From Streptomyces griseoruber (lineage in GTDB: Bacteria > Actinomycetota > Actinomycetes > Streptomycetales > Streptomycetaceae): a DNA stretch of 64,000 bases. The notes below the pieces were generated by a model that saw nothing but the letters and a program-made list of their open reading frames with translations, was not told where the DNA came from and ran no database searches. The stretch is taken from contig NZ_KQ948768.1 of assembly GCF_001514205.1 (NCBI RefSeq), forward strand, positions 149,604 through 213,603. The letters are read 5' to 3'. A program made the translations under genes and the position numbers. Numbering within the stretch: position 1 is the first letter of the stretch; every line of letters begins with the position of its first letter. This document shows, piece after piece, positions 33,926 to 42,955 of the stretch.

Positions 33926-34630
33926 GTGTCAGTGCCCTCGTCCGAACCCCTGTCTCTTGGCGACGCCGCCTACCGACAGCTACGGGCCGACATCGTGTCC
34001 TGCCGGATCGTCCCAGGCCAGCGCCTCACCGAACGCTCACTCGCCGAGACCACCGGCTTCGGTATCTCCCCGATCCGCGACGCGCTCACCCGCCTCAGCC
34101 ACGAGGGTCTCGTGCGGACGTCGCCCCGCAAGGGCTACCAGGTGACCCCGCTCACCCTGAAGTCCGTCGACGATCTGTTCACACTCTGGCGGATCGTGGG
34201 ACCCGAGACCGTCCGGCTAGGCGTGCAGGACGCCACCGCCGAACGGCGCCGGCAGATCATCGCCGCGCTCTCCACGGCGATACGCGGCAGCGACGAGGTC
34301 GACGAGCAGCCCATGCGGCGCGTCGAGGCGGTCGCCGCAGGCTTCGCATGCCTTGCCGCGGCGACCGACAACGACTACCTGATCAGGATCCACGACCGGC
34401 TCCAGAACGACATCACCCGCGTCATGGCGCTCATCATCACCGAGTCCGACACTTCGATGGCCGGCCCCTCGATCGACGCAGAGTTGGTCGAGTGCGTCGA
34501 ACGCCGCGACGGCGAGGCCGCCGCCGCGCGTGTCCGCGACTACATCGGCGACCTGCACGCGCGTGTCCTGAGGATCCTGACCCGCTGGCCGTCCGTCGTC
34601 GCCAGCGAGATCACCACGGTGCGCGACTGA
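33926..34630 (+). CDS. GntR family regulator (tandem copy 2)
   Basis: 234 aa from a GTG preceded by GGGAGC. Winged helix: YRQLRADIVSCRIVPGQRL, TERSLAETTGFGISPIRDAL, then VRTSPRKGYQVTPLTLKSVD linking to the helical effector domain. It is a paralogue of the gene just upstream and also resembles the GntR gene at 62044-62760 (RKGWQVTPMTLQNV there). A TGGTATATCACC stretch about 40 bp upstream of the start is a possible operator. Confidence 0.82.
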   Translation: MSVPSSEPLSLGDAAYRQLRADIVSCRIVPGQRLTERSLAETTGFGISPIRDALTRLSHEGLVRTSPRKGYQVTPLTLKSVDDLFTLWRIVGPETVRLGVQDATAERRRQIIAALSTAIRGSDEVDEQPMRRVEAVAAGFACLAAATDNDYLIRIHDRLQNDITRVMALIITESDTSMAGPSIDAELVECVERRDGEAAAARVRDYIGDLHARVLRILTRWPSVVASEITTVRD

Positions 34631-34683
34631 CCCGCAGTCAGGCACAACTGACATACGGATGGCGCGGTCTGACCACGCGCGCT

Positions 34684-34727
<44 letters not shown>

Positions 34728-34925
34728 AGAGCGAACCGCTGGTTCCGACTCACTGGGTGCTCGTAACGGCGGCTCGTAAGGCCACTTGCCTTACACGGCC
34801 AGCGCGGTTCCCTCGACGGGTGCCATCCCCTGCAGGAGTCCTCCGATCACTGCGGAGATGACGGGAGCAGGGCGGTCAGCCTCCCGCGTTCCAGACGACC
34901 GGCGCTGTGTGGACTCGTGATCACC

Positions 34926-35027
34926 GGACCCCGCTACGAAGGCGGCGCCGCTGTCACCGGCACCTACGACCACCGCCCGGTCAAGGGCACCATCTACATC
35001 GAGGTCGCCCCCTCGAAGCAACAGTGA
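34926..35027 (+). pseudogene. lipocalin-like C-terminal fragment, second copy
   Basis: The plus strand encodes GPRYEGGAAVTGTYDHRPVK then GTIYIEVAPSKQQ and a stop. It matches GPRYEGGAAVTGTYDHHPVT in the relic at 13995-14326, so the same secreted protein family left remains at two places 20 kb apart, in opposite orientation. Confidence 0.65.
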
Positions 35028-35066
35028 CCTACACCTGACCGCACGAGCCACATCGTCGGTGTTCTC

Positions 35067-35091
35067 GGCGCCGCCTCTCAGGGGCGGCGCC
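35067..35091. terminator. 9-bp perfect hairpin
   Basis: GGCGCCGCC and GGCGGCGCC pair around a 7-nt loop. It lies downstream of the IclR gene (minus strand) and after the lipocalin fragment, a suitable place for termination in both directions. Confidence 0.6.
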
Positions 35092-35194
35092 GGGATTCTT
35101 CGGGTGGGCCGCGCGGACCCCTGGTCGATGACCAGGTCCGCGCAAGGAGTCGGCGTCGAGACGGGGCAGCAGCCCGCCTGTGCGCGCGACGAGG

Positions 35195-35992
35195 TCACGC
35201 TCCCCTGGTTCGCCGGGCGCGTGATCCGTGCGCGAAGAGTCGCGTCTGGATGTGGCCGACCGCGCGTCCCACGGCGTCGGCCACATCCCGGACCCGGGCG
35301 GGCGGCATGCGACTGATCGGTGCCGCGACTCCCACGCTGCCGACCGGTTGTCCGAACAGGTCGCGGATCGGCATGCCCACCCCGGCGACGCCGGCCGTGA
35401 TCTGGTTCTCGATGTGGGCGAAGCCCTGGCGTCGGGTCCGGCCGATGAGCTCGTCGAGAGTCTGTTCGGTGATTCCCCAGTCGTGCTCGATCGGCTCCAC
35501 GACGTCGCGCAGCACGTCATCGCGTTCCGGTTGCTCGATGGCCGCGAGGATGGCGAGACCGGCGGCGCCCACACCGAGCGGACGGCGGCTACCGATGCGC
35601 AGGGTGACGACCTGAATGGGCGCCGGGCCGCTTTCGACTTCAAGACAGACCGCTTCCGATCCGCTGCGCATCATGAGGAAGACGGTGTCCCCCAGTTCGG
35701 TCGCGAGGGTGATCAGCGCGGGACGACTCCGGCCCCGGATGTCGAACTGCTGGGCGGCGGCGACACCGAGTTCGAAGGCGAGCGGTCCGAGGGAGTACAT
35801 GCCGTCGGGTGAGTCCTGGTGCACCAGATGAGTTTCGCGGAGCTGGCTCAGGACTCGGTGGGCGGACGAGTGGGGCAGGCCGCAGCGCTCGGCGATCTGG
35901 GTCAGCGCGAGACCGCCCGGCCCGGCGCTCGCGAGAGCCTTCAGTACGACGACTCCACGTTTGAGCGAGCCCACGGCTCCTGTCTGCGGCAT
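35195..35992 (-). CDS. IclR family regulator of the homogentisate operon
   Basis: 265 aa. N-terminal winged helix: SLKRGVVVLKALASAGPGGLA then IAERCGLPHSSAHRVLSQL. The effector domain contains DTVFLMMRSGSEAVCLEVES, PLGVGAAGLAILA, and AGVAGVGMPIRDLFGQPVGS. It is divergent from the fumarylacetoacetase-to-HmgA operon, as IclR regulators of aromatic pathways often are. No ribosome binding site precedes ATG 35992, and the GGTCC-N7-GGACC operator touches the start codon, so the message may be leaderless and self-repressed. Confidence 0.88.
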   Translation of the reverse strand: MPQTGAVGSLKRGVVVLKALASAGPGGLALTQIAERCGLPHSSAHRVLSQLRETHLVHQDSPDGMYSLGPLAFELGVAAAQQFDIRGRSRPALITLATELGDTVFLMMRSGSEAVCLEVESGPAPIQVVTLRIGSRRPLGVGAAGLAILAAIEQPERDDVLRDVVEPIEHDWGITEQTLDELIGRTRRQGFAHIENQITAGVAGVGMPIRDLFGQPVGSVGVAAPISRMPPARVRDVADAVGRAVGHIQTRLFAHGSRARRTRGA

Positions 35993-36018
35993 GGTCCGGA
36001 TAGTGGACCCGATGGACA
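35993..36018 (+). promoter_or_regulatory. IclR-type operator between the IclR gene and the homogentisate operon
   Basis: GGTCC-GGATAGT-GGACC-CGAT-GGAC has the same three half-sites as the copies at 15.7, 21.1, 22.3 and 31.5 kb, with one extra base before the third. It abuts the IclR start codon and lies about 150 bp from the operon start. Confidence 0.6.
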
Positions 36019-36168
36019 GGTGAAGTCAAGGACAGCCCCTGCCTCAGCCCGGTAGCCACGACAATGTAAAAGAATTGCCATTCCGATAACCGGAAATCCG
36101 CCATGACAGCGAATGCGAGCGGACTCTTCAATGGGCCCACACCCGACCGACTGGGGAAGGACCACACA

Positions 36169-37206
36169 GTGAAGCTGGGCAGTTTGGTTGAAGGAGGCCG
36201 TGACGGCACTCTCGTCGTCCTCGATCGCACACTGACCCGTGCCGTACCGGCGACGGGGATCGCATCGACGCTCCAGGCCGCGCTCGAGAACTGGACCGCA
36301 GCGGAGGAGCCGCTGCGGAAGCTGAGCGAGGCCCTCGACGGGGACGGTGTGACCGACGCCCTGCGCGTCGCCGACCTGGAGATGGCGAGTCCGCTTCCCA
36401 GGAGCCACCAGTTCCTCGACGGCTCCGGCTACCTCGACCACATGCGCAAGGCGCGGGCCGCTCGAGGGGCGGAAATGCCGCCGAACTGGGAGACGGAGCC
36501 CCTGATGTACCAGGGCCTGTCCGACCGTTTCCTCAAGGCCCGGGACGAGATGGTGATCCCCGACGAGGACCTCGGTCTCGACTACGAGGCCGAGATCGCG
36601 GTCGTGCTCGACGACGTCCCGATGGGCACCACCGTCGAGGAGGCGGCAGCCCACATCAAGCTGTTCGTCCTGCTCAACGACTACACGCTGCGGACCCTGA
36701 CGCAGAGCGAGCTTCCCAAGGGCTTCGGGTTCCTCCAGGCGAAGCCGACCAACGGGTTCGCCGTCGCGGCGGTGACCCCTGACGAACTCGGCAGCCGGTG
36801 GGACGGTGAGCGCGTCCACCTGCGGGTGCGGACCAGCCGCAACGGATCGGTCGTCGGCGAACCCGACTCGGGCACCGGCATGTACTTCACGTACCCGCAG
36901 TTCATCGCCCACGCCGCCCGTACGCGCGACCTCGCCGCCGGCACCATCCTCGGCGCGGGCGCGGTCTCCAACGAGGGCGGCGAGAACGGGCACGGATGTC
37001 TCGCCGAGGTGCGCATCTGGGAGACGGCGACCTACGGCGCCGTACGCACCCCCTGGCTCCTTCATGGCGACGTGCTCGAAATGGAGGCCTTCTCCGACGG
37101 AGAGTCGGTCTTCGGCCCGCTCGAGCATCGCATCACGGCGCTGAACAAGCTGAACAAGCTGAACAAGCTGAACAAGACGGGCGAGCCCGCGGGCGACCAG
37201 CGATGA
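36169..37206 (+). CDS. fumarylacetoacetase (FAH)-type hydrolase
   Basis: 345 aa from a GTG behind GGGGAAGGA. Features: SPLPRSHQFLDGSGYLDHM, PLMYQGLSDRF, LDYEAEIAVVLDDVPMGTTV with metal-binding Glu residues, FVLLNDYTLR, GFLQAKPTNGF (bacterial fumarylacetoacetase hallmark) and GTILGAGAVSNEGG. It should split fumarylacetoacetate into fumarate and acetoacetate, the last step of homogentisate breakdown. The C-terminus has four repeats of Leu-Asn-Lys from a 9-bp tandem repeat. The stop overlaps the next start (ATGA). First gene of a six-gene operon. Confidence 0.88.
   Translation: MKLGSLVEGGRDGTLVVLDRTLTRAVPATGIASTLQAALENWTAAEEPLRKLSEALDGDGVTDALRVADLEMASPLPRSHQFLDGSGYLDHMRKARAARGAEMPPNWETEPLMYQGLSDRFLKARDEMVIPDEDLGLDYEAEIAVVLDDVPMGTTVEEAAAHIKLFVLLNDYTLRTLTQSELPKGFGFLQAKPTNGFAVAAVTPDELGSRWDGERVHLRVRTSRNGSVVGEPDSGTGMYFTYPQFIAHAARTRDLAAGTILGAGAVSNEGGENGHGCLAEVRIWETATYGAVRTPWLLHGDVLEMEAFSDGESVFGPLEHRITALNKLNKLNKLNKTGEPAGDQR
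37141..37176. repeat. four tandem copies of CTGAACAAG in the 3' end of the fumarylacetoacetase gene
   Basis: Four perfect 9-bp units encode Leu-Asn-Lys four times in the extreme C-terminal tail. The unit length keeps the frame, so copy-number change would only lengthen or shorten the tail. Confidence 0.9.
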
Positions 37207-38828
37207 AGCGTTACGACGCGGTGATCGCGGGCATGGGCCCGACCGGAGTCACTCTCGCCAACCTCCTCGCGCGCAGAGGATGGAGGGTCCTGATCGCGGA
37301 CCCCGCACACGAGGTCTATCCGCTGCCCCGGGCGATCACCGCCGATCACGAGGTGATGAGAACCTTCCAGGCCATCGGCATCGCCGATGAGGTCGCCCAG
37401 GAGTGCATCCCTCACCCGGGATCGGACTACCTCGGTGTCGACGGCGGGCTCATCAAGACGTTCTACCCGGCTCCGCCTCCGAACCCGCTCGGCTGGGAAG
37501 CCAACTTCCTCTTCTACCAGCCGAGGCTCGAAGCCCGGTTGAGGCGGGAGCTGGAGCGCTACCCGAACGTCGAACAACGACCGGGGACCTCGCTGGTCGA
37601 CGCGGCCGAGAACGCGGACTCCGTCGTGGTCGTCCTGGATCGCGACGGAGAGACGGAACAGGTCGAGGCGGAGTTCCTGGTCGGCTGCGACGGCGCGAGA
37701 AGCCGGACCCGCTCACTCGTCCAACCCACGATCACCGATCTCGACTTCGACGAGTGGTGGGTGATCGTCGACACCAACCTCGTCGCCGGCACCGCCCTTC
37801 CCTCCAGGGCCACGCAGTACTGCCAGCCCTCCCGGCCGGGCACCTTCATCATCGGACCCGGCTCGCTCCGGCGCTGGGAGATCAAGGTGCTTCCGTCGGA
37901 GGACCCCCAGGACTTCAAAGACCATGCCGTGCTGAGAAGGGTCCTGTCCCACTTCGTCGATGTCGACGCGCTCGAGATCGCACGGGTCGCCGTCTACAGG
38001 TTCCACGCCCTGGTCGTCGACAACTGGCGACGCGGACGCATCCTGCTCGCGGGCGACGCGGCTCATCAGATGCCGCCCTTTCTCGGGCAGGGAATGTGCG
38101 CCGGAATCCGGGATGCCGCCGGGCTCGCCTGGAAACTCGACGCCGTCGCCAAGCGCGGCTGGCCCGAACACGTGCTGGACACCTACGAGGCCGAAATGCG
38201 TCCGCATGTGGCTGAGGTCGTCGGCCTCGCGAAGTCGTTCGGCGAGATCATCGGAGAGCTCGATCCGGACCGCGCGAGGGCTCGGGACGCCCGGCTCCGT
38301 GAGGCACGCCGACTGCGTCCGGACCCCACACGGCAGCAGGTCATACCGCCGCTGTCGGCGGGGCTGATCGCGTCGCCACCGAACGTGGCGGCCGGCACCC
38401 AGTTCCCCCAGCCGTGGGTGAGGGACACCAACGGTGACCGGGTCCGCCTCGACGAGGTACTGGGCGACTGGTTCGCCGTCGTGAGCATCGAGAACGACGG
38501 CGAGTCCGGGGCTGGCCCGAGCGACGACTCCGGGCGGTTCTTCGAGAGCGCGTGCCGAGCACTCGGTGCCCGACACGTGGCCGTCAGGACATCGACCGGC
38601 GGCGAGAACGGCCGTACGGCGACCAGGGCGGCGGACGCGGAGGTGGTCGACCTCGACGGCACCCTCGCGGACTGGGCCTCTCGTCATGGGATCTCCTGGG
38701 CGATCGTCCGGCCGGATCGTTACGTCTATGGCACGGCCACCTCTCAAGGCGCCGCCCTCGGGCTCGTGGAGGAGCTGTGCCTGCGGGGAGAGGCGCTCGC
38801 GTCCGAGCCGGTCGTCGAACGGCACTGA
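37203..38828 (+). CDS. FAD-dependent aromatic monooxygenase (MhpA-like)
   Basis: 541 aa. FAD motifs: AGMGPTGVTLANLLARRG (residues 9-26), a DG motif in GCDGARSRTRSL, and ILLAGDAAHQMPPFLGQGMC. PRAITADHEVMRTFQAIG resembles MhpA (3-(3-hydroxyphenyl)propionate 2-hydroxylase). In this operon a 3-hydroxyphenylacetate-type 6-hydroxylase that makes homogentisate is the most economical role (inference). The C-terminal thioredoxin-like domain (about 420-540) lacks an obvious redox pair. The ATG overlaps the fumarylacetoacetase stop. Confidence 0.85.
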   Translation: MKRYDAVIAGMGPTGVTLANLLARRGWRVLIADPAHEVYPLPRAITADHEVMRTFQAIGIADEVAQECIPHPGSDYLGVDGGLIKTFYPAPPPNPLGWEANFLFYQPRLEARLRRELERYPNVEQRPGTSLVDAAENADSVVVVLDRDGETEQVEAEFLVGCDGARSRTRSLVQPTITDLDFDEWWVIVDTNLVAGTALPSRATQYCQPSRPGTFIIGPGSLRRWEIKVLPSEDPQDFKDHAVLRRVLSHFVDVDALEIARVAVYRFHALVVDNWRRGRILLAGDAAHQMPPFLGQGMCAGIRDAAGLAWKLDAVAKRGWPEHVLDTYEAEMRPHVAEVVGLAKSFGEIIGELDPDRARARDARLREARRLRPDPTRQQVIPPLSAGLIASPPNVAAGTQFPQPWVRDTNGDRVRLDEVLGDWFAVVSIENDGESGAGPSDDSGRFFESACRALGARHVAVRTSTGGENGRTATRAADAEVVDLDGTLADWASRHGISWAIVRPDRYVYGTATSQGAALGLVEELCLRGEALASEPVVERH

Positions 38829-38932
38829 ACGCTCCGCGGACTGCGGCGCCTTGGTTCCCGCCAGGACATCTCCTGATCCCCACTCCCCCGTTCCCCCGCT
38901 GTGCCGACGAACCGGCCGTGAAAGGAACCGAC

Positions 38933-39646
38933 ATGGCTGTCATTCACTCCACCGCCACCGAGGCGCTGCACGATCTGCTGTCCGACGGGATGACCCTGGC
39001 TGTAGGCGGGTTCGGCCTCAGCGGCATCCCGGACGACCTGATCGCGGCCGTCCGCGCGTCGGGCGTCCGGGATCTCACCGTCATCTCCAACAACATGGGG
39101 GTGGACGGGATCGGCCTCGGCGTCCTCATCGAGGGCGGTCAGGTCCGCAAGGTCATCGCCTCCTACGTGGGTGAGAACAAGCTCTTCGCCCAGCAGTACC
39201 TCGACGGAGTGCTCGAGGTGGAGTTCAACCCCCAGGGCACCCTGGCCGAACGGCTCCGTGCGGGCGGCGCCGGGATCCCCGCCTTCTACACCCGCACCGG
39301 GGTCGGCACCGAGGTCGCGGCGGGCAAGAAGACAGAGGTCTTCGACGGTGCCGAGTACGTGCTGGAACGGGGCCTCGTCGCCGACCTCGCGCTCGTGCGC
39401 GCCCACCGCGCGGACACCGCCGGCAACCTCGTCTACCGCTACACGGCCCGCAACTTCAACCCCGTCGTCGCGACGGCCGGCCGGGTCACCGTGGCCGAGG
39501 TCGACGAGGTCGTCGACGAGGGCGAGATCCATCCCGACCACGTGGTCACACCGAGCATCTACGTGCAGCGCGTCGTACGGACGTCGAGCGGGGTCAAGCA
39601 CATCGAGCAACGCACCACGCGGCAGCGCAGCGAGACGTCCGCGTGA
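38933..39646 (+). CDS. scoA: 3-oxoacid CoA-transferase subunit A
   Basis: 237 aa. It contains the family I CoA-transferase signature GMTLAVGGFGLSGIPDDLI, SNNMGVDGIGLG, SYVGENKLFAQQYLDG and FNPQGTLAERLRAGGAGIPAFYT. With subunit B it transfers CoA from succinyl-CoA to acetoacetate. AAAGGAA precedes ATG 38933. Its place after fumarylacetoacetase and the hydroxylase fits activation of the acetoacetate released from homogentisate. The symbol follows the usual name for this type of pair. Confidence 0.9.
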   Translation: MAVIHSTATEALHDLLSDGMTLAVGGFGLSGIPDDLIAAVRASGVRDLTVISNNMGVDGIGLGVLIEGGQVRKVIASYVGENKLFAQQYLDGVLEVEFNPQGTLAERLRAGGAGIPAFYTRTGVGTEVAAGKKTEVFDGAEYVLERGLVADLALVRAHRADTAGNLVYRYTARNFNPVVATAGRVTVAEVDEVVDEGEIHPDHVVTPSIYVQRVVRTSSGVKHIEQRTTRQRSETSA

Positions 39647-39648
39647 GC

Positions 39649-39690
39649 GCATACCGCGCATACCGCGCAAGCCGCGCAAGCCGCGCAAGA
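39649..39690. repeat. 9-bp tandem repeats between the two CoA-transferase genes
   Basis: Four units of GCAtaCCGC or GCAagCCGC follow each other (39649-39684), with a partial fifth. They start two bases after the scoA stop codon. The unit length equals that of the repeat inside the fumarylacetoacetase gene, but the sequence differs. Confidence 0.8.
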
Positions 39691-39722
39691 AGAAGAGCCG
39701 CGTGCGAAGAAGAGGAGCTGTC

Positions 39723-40379
39723 ATGACATGGTCCCGCGACGAGATGGCCGCCATCGCCGCCTCCGAACTGAGAGACGGCGCCTACGTCAACCTCGGCATC
39801 GGCATCCCCACCCTGGTCGCCAACCACCTCCCCGAGGGCGTGAAGGTCACCCTGCAGAGCGAGAACGGCCTCCTGGGCATGGGCCCGTTCCCCTACGAGG
39901 GGGACGAGGACGCCGACTTGATCAACGCGGGCAAGCAGACGGTCACCGTGCTTCCCGGCGGCAGCATCTTCGACTCGGCCGCCTCCTTCGCGATGATCCG
40001 CGGCGGGCACGTCGACCTCACGATCCTCGGAGCCATGCAGGTGTCGGGCGCCGGAGACCTCGCCAACTGGAGCATCCCGGGATCAGTCGTCAAGGGCATG
40101 GGCGGCGCCATGGACCTGGTCGCGGGAGCGCGCCGCGTGATCGCTCTGACGACCCACCTCGCCAAGGACGGATCCCCCAAGATCGTCCGCAGGTGCACCC
40201 TCCCGCTGACCGGTGTCGGCGTCGTGGACCGTGTCATCACCGACCTCGCCGTCTTCGACGTCGTCGAGGGCGGTCTGGTGCTGGCCCGGACCGCCCCGGG
40301 GGTGACGGTCGACGAGCTCCGTGCCGCCACCGAGGCCGAGTTCACCGTCGGCTCCGCGTACGAGGCGGCTGCCCGATGA
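39723..40379 (+). CDS. scoB: 3-oxoacid CoA-transferase subunit B
   Basis: 218 aa. It carries ENGLLGMGP with the Glu that forms the CoA thioester, GAYVNLGIGIPTLVANHLP, GGSIFDSAASFAMIRGGHVD and the terminal CTLPLTGVGVVDRVITDLAVF. GAGGAGC lies before ATG 39723. The stop overlaps the thiolase start by 4 nt. It pairs with the preceding subunit A. Confidence 0.92.
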   Translation: MTWSRDEMAAIAASELRDGAYVNLGIGIPTLVANHLPEGVKVTLQSENGLLGMGPFPYEGDEDADLINAGKQTVTVLPGGSIFDSAASFAMIRGGHVDLTILGAMQVSGAGDLANWSIPGSVVKGMGGAMDLVAGARRVIALTTHLAKDGSPKIVRRCTLPLTGVGVVDRVITDLAVFDVVEGGLVLARTAPGVTVDELRAATEAEFTVGSAYEAAAR

Positions 40380-41563
40380 CTCTCGCCCAGACCTTCGGAA
40401 CCGACATCGTCATCTCCGGTTGGGGGCACACGCGCTTCGGCCCACTGCGTGACCAGTCCCTGGAGGACCTCGTCGTCACCGCCGCCCGCGACGCGATCAC
40501 CGCCGCGGGGATCGGCGCCGGGGACGTCGACGAGATCTGGCTCGGCCAGTTCAACTCGGGCCTGTGGCCACTGGCCTTCGCCTCTTCCCTGGCTCTCCAG
40601 ATCTCCGACGACCTGTTCGGCGTACCCGCCACCCGGGTCGAGAACGCCTGCGCCTCCGGCTCGGCGGCCGTCCACGGCGGTATCAAGTCCCTCCTCGCGG
40701 GCACCGCCCGGACCGTCCTGGTCATCGGCGCCGAGAAGATGTCCCACGCCCCGGCGGAGCAGGTCGGCGCCGCCCTGCTCGGGGCCGACTACGAGCTCGC
40801 CGGCCAGGAGTCCCGCACCGGTTTCGCCGGGCTGTTCGCCAGGGTCGCCGAGGCATATCAGCAGCGGTACGGCGACTTGGGCGACGTTCTCGGTCAGATC
40901 GCTGCCAAGAACCATCGCAACGGCCTGGCCAATCCGTGGGCCCACCTCCACAAGGAGCTCACCCCTGAGTTCTGCGCCACGACGTCACCCAAGAACCCCG
41001 TCGTCGCCGGTCCACTGCGGCGCACCGACTGCTCACCGGTCTCCGACGGCGCGGCGGCCCTCGTCCTCACGACCAGCCCGAGCGGCAGCGCGACCCAGAG
41101 CCCGGTCCGGTTGATCGGCTTCGGCCAGGCGAACGACTTCCTGCCCTCCGACAAACGTGACCCGGTCGAGTTCGCCGGCTCCGCCGCCGCCTGGAACCGT
41201 GCGAAAGGCATGGCCGGCGTGGAACTCGGTGATCTCGACCTGATCGAGCTGCACGACTGCTTCACGATCGCCGAGTTGGTGATGTACGAGGTGCTCGGGA
41301 TCGCACCTCGGGGGAAGGGGCGGGTCGCGCTCGACGAGGGCACCGTCTTCCGGGGCGGCAGTCTGCCGGTGAACCTCTCCGGGGGGTTGAAGAGCAAGGG
41401 CCACCCGGTCGGCGCCACCGGAGTCTCCCAGCACGTGATGGCGGCGATGCAACTGTCCGGCACCGCCGGTGACATGCAGTTGCCGGGAGCGCGTCGCGCC
41501 GCCGTGCACAACATGGGCGGACTCGCGGTGGCCAACTACGTCAGCGTCCTGGAGGCGACCTGA
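40376..41563 (+). CDS. thiolase (acetyl-CoA acetyltransferase family)
   Basis: 395 aa. Nucleophilic Cys in ENACASGSAAVHGGI, LIELHDCFTIAELVMYE, and GLKSKGHPVGATGVSQ with the second active-site region. The sequence belongs to the SCP-x/thiolase-like branch rather than classical PhaA/AtoB, but the active-site order is kept (Cys, then HDCF, then GHPxGATG). In this operon it would split acetoacetyl-CoA into two acetyl-CoA. It starts at an ATGA overlap with scoB. Confidence 0.88.
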   Translation: MTLAQTFGTDIVISGWGHTRFGPLRDQSLEDLVVTAARDAITAAGIGAGDVDEIWLGQFNSGLWPLAFASSLALQISDDLFGVPATRVENACASGSAAVHGGIKSLLAGTARTVLVIGAEKMSHAPAEQVGAALLGADYELAGQESRTGFAGLFARVAEAYQQRYGDLGDVLGQIAAKNHRNGLANPWAHLHKELTPEFCATTSPKNPVVAGPLRRTDCSPVSDGAAALVLTTSPSGSATQSPVRLIGFGQANDFLPSDKRDPVEFAGSAAAWNRAKGMAGVELGDLDLIELHDCFTIAELVMYEVLGIAPRGKGRVALDEGTVFRGGSLPVNLSGGLKSKGHPVGATGVSQHVMAAMQLSGTAGDMQLPGARRAAVHNMGGLAVANYVSVLEAT

Positions 41564-41599
41564 GCCCGTCCCAGGTCCCCACACCCAACGGAGGTACTC

Positions 41600-42937
41600 A
41601 TGACCACAGTTGACAGGTCAGTCACCGACATCACCGGACCGGCTTGCGCGCGCGACCTCGCGTATCTCTCGGGTTTCGGCAACCAGCACGTCACCGAAGC
41701 CGTCCCGGGGGCCCTTCCGCAGGGGCGCAACAGCCCGCAGAAGGCACCGCTGGGGCTCTACGCCGAGCAGCTGAGCGGCACCTCGTTCACGGCACCGCGC
41801 CAGGACAACCTGCGTACGTGGGTCTACCGCATCCGGCCGTCCGCGAAGCACTCCCCGTTCCGGCAGGTCGAGGCCGGCGGCCTGGCCGCGAGCCCGATCG
41901 CGAACGCCGCTCCCTCCCCCAACCGCCTGCGGTGGGATCCTTACGCATTCCCCGCCGAGCCGAAGACGTTCGTCGAGTCGCTGTTCACCATCGGCGGCAA
42001 CGGCGATGTGCGCGCGCAGTCGGGCGTCGCCATCCACATGTACGCCGCGGCCAGGTCGATGGACCGCGAGTACTTCGTCAACAGCGACGGCGAGATGCTG
42101 GTCGTCCCGCAGCAGGGCGGTCTGCGTGTCGCCACGGAACTCGGCGTCCTCGCGGTCTCCCCCGGCGAGATCCTCGTCCTCCCCCGCGGCCTCCGCTTCA
42201 AGGTGGAGCTGCCCGACGGTGTGGCCCGCGGGTACGTCCTGGAGAACTACGGCCAGATCTTCAGGCTGCCCGAGCTCGGCCCGATCGGTGCCAACGGCCT
42301 GGCCAACCACCGGGACTTCCTGTACCCGACGGCGGCCTTCGAGGACCGGGACGAGGAGGTGCGGGTCTTCAACAAGTACCTCGGCAACCTGTGGGTCTCC
42401 GACTACGACCACTCCCCCCTCGACGTCGTCGGATGGCACGGCAGCCTCGCGCCCTACAAGTACGACCTGAGCAACTTCATGGTGATCGGCACCATCTCGT
42501 TCGACCACCCGGACCCGTCCATCTACACCGTGCTGACCTCGCCCAGCGGAATCCCCGGGACGGCGAACGCCGACTTCGCGATCTTCCCGGACCGCTGGCT
42601 CGTCGCCGAGAACACCTTCCGTCCGCCGTGGTTCCACCGCAATGTCATGAGCGAGTTCGTGGGGCTCGTGCACGGCACCTACGACGCGAAGGCCGAAGGC
42701 TTCCTCCCCGGCGGCGCCAGCCTGCACAACTGCTTCGCCTCGCACGGCCCCGACCGTGAGACCTACGAGACCGCGAGCACGGCGGAGCTCGAGCCGCGCA
42801 AGATCGACAACGGGCTCACGTTCCTGTTCGAGACCCGGCTGCCCGTCATCCCGACCGCCGCCGCCCTCGCGCTGCCGACGCTTCAGGAGGACTACGACGC
42901 GGTCTGGGACGGCCTCCAGCGCCACTTCCAGGGCTGA
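41600..42937 (+). CDS. hmgA: homogentisate 1,2-dioxygenase
   Basis: 445 aa, full length for the family. Matches include YLSGFGNQHVTEAVPGALP, GRNSPQKAPLGLYAEQLSGT, PQQGGLRVATELG, and the iron site FRPPWFHRNVMSEFVGL (His and Glu) with HNCFASHGPD (third ligand His). It oxidatively opens the ring of homogentisate to maleylacetoacetate using Fe(II) and O2. GGAGG lies upstream of ATG 41600. It is the last gene of the six-gene operon; a strong hairpin follows. Confidence 0.96.
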   Translation: MTTVDRSVTDITGPACARDLAYLSGFGNQHVTEAVPGALPQGRNSPQKAPLGLYAEQLSGTSFTAPRQDNLRTWVYRIRPSAKHSPFRQVEAGGLAASPIANAAPSPNRLRWDPYAFPAEPKTFVESLFTIGGNGDVRAQSGVAIHMYAAARSMDREYFVNSDGEMLVVPQQGGLRVATELGVLAVSPGEILVLPRGLRFKVELPDGVARGYVLENYGQIFRLPELGPIGANGLANHRDFLYPTAAFEDRDEEVRVFNKYLGNLWVSDYDHSPLDVVGWHGSLAPYKYDLSNFMVIGTISFDHPDPSIYTVLTSPSGIPGTANADFAIFPDRWLVAENTFRPPWFHRNVMSEFVGLVHGTYDAKAEGFLPGGASLHNCFASHGPDRETYETASTAELEPRKIDNGLTFLFETRLPVIPTAAALALPTLQEDYDAVWDGLQRHFQG

Positions 42938-42955
42938 CACCGCCGTACGACACAT

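Noticed and set aside
37141..39690. Short tandem repeats considered as a CRISPR array
   Set aside because: Units are only 9 bp with no spacers and lie inside or next to coding genes; no cas genes are present.
41618..42955. 445-codon minus-strand frame opposite homogentisate dioxygenase
   Set aside because: Same length as hmgA only because high third-position GC keeps the antisense frame open; no protein features.
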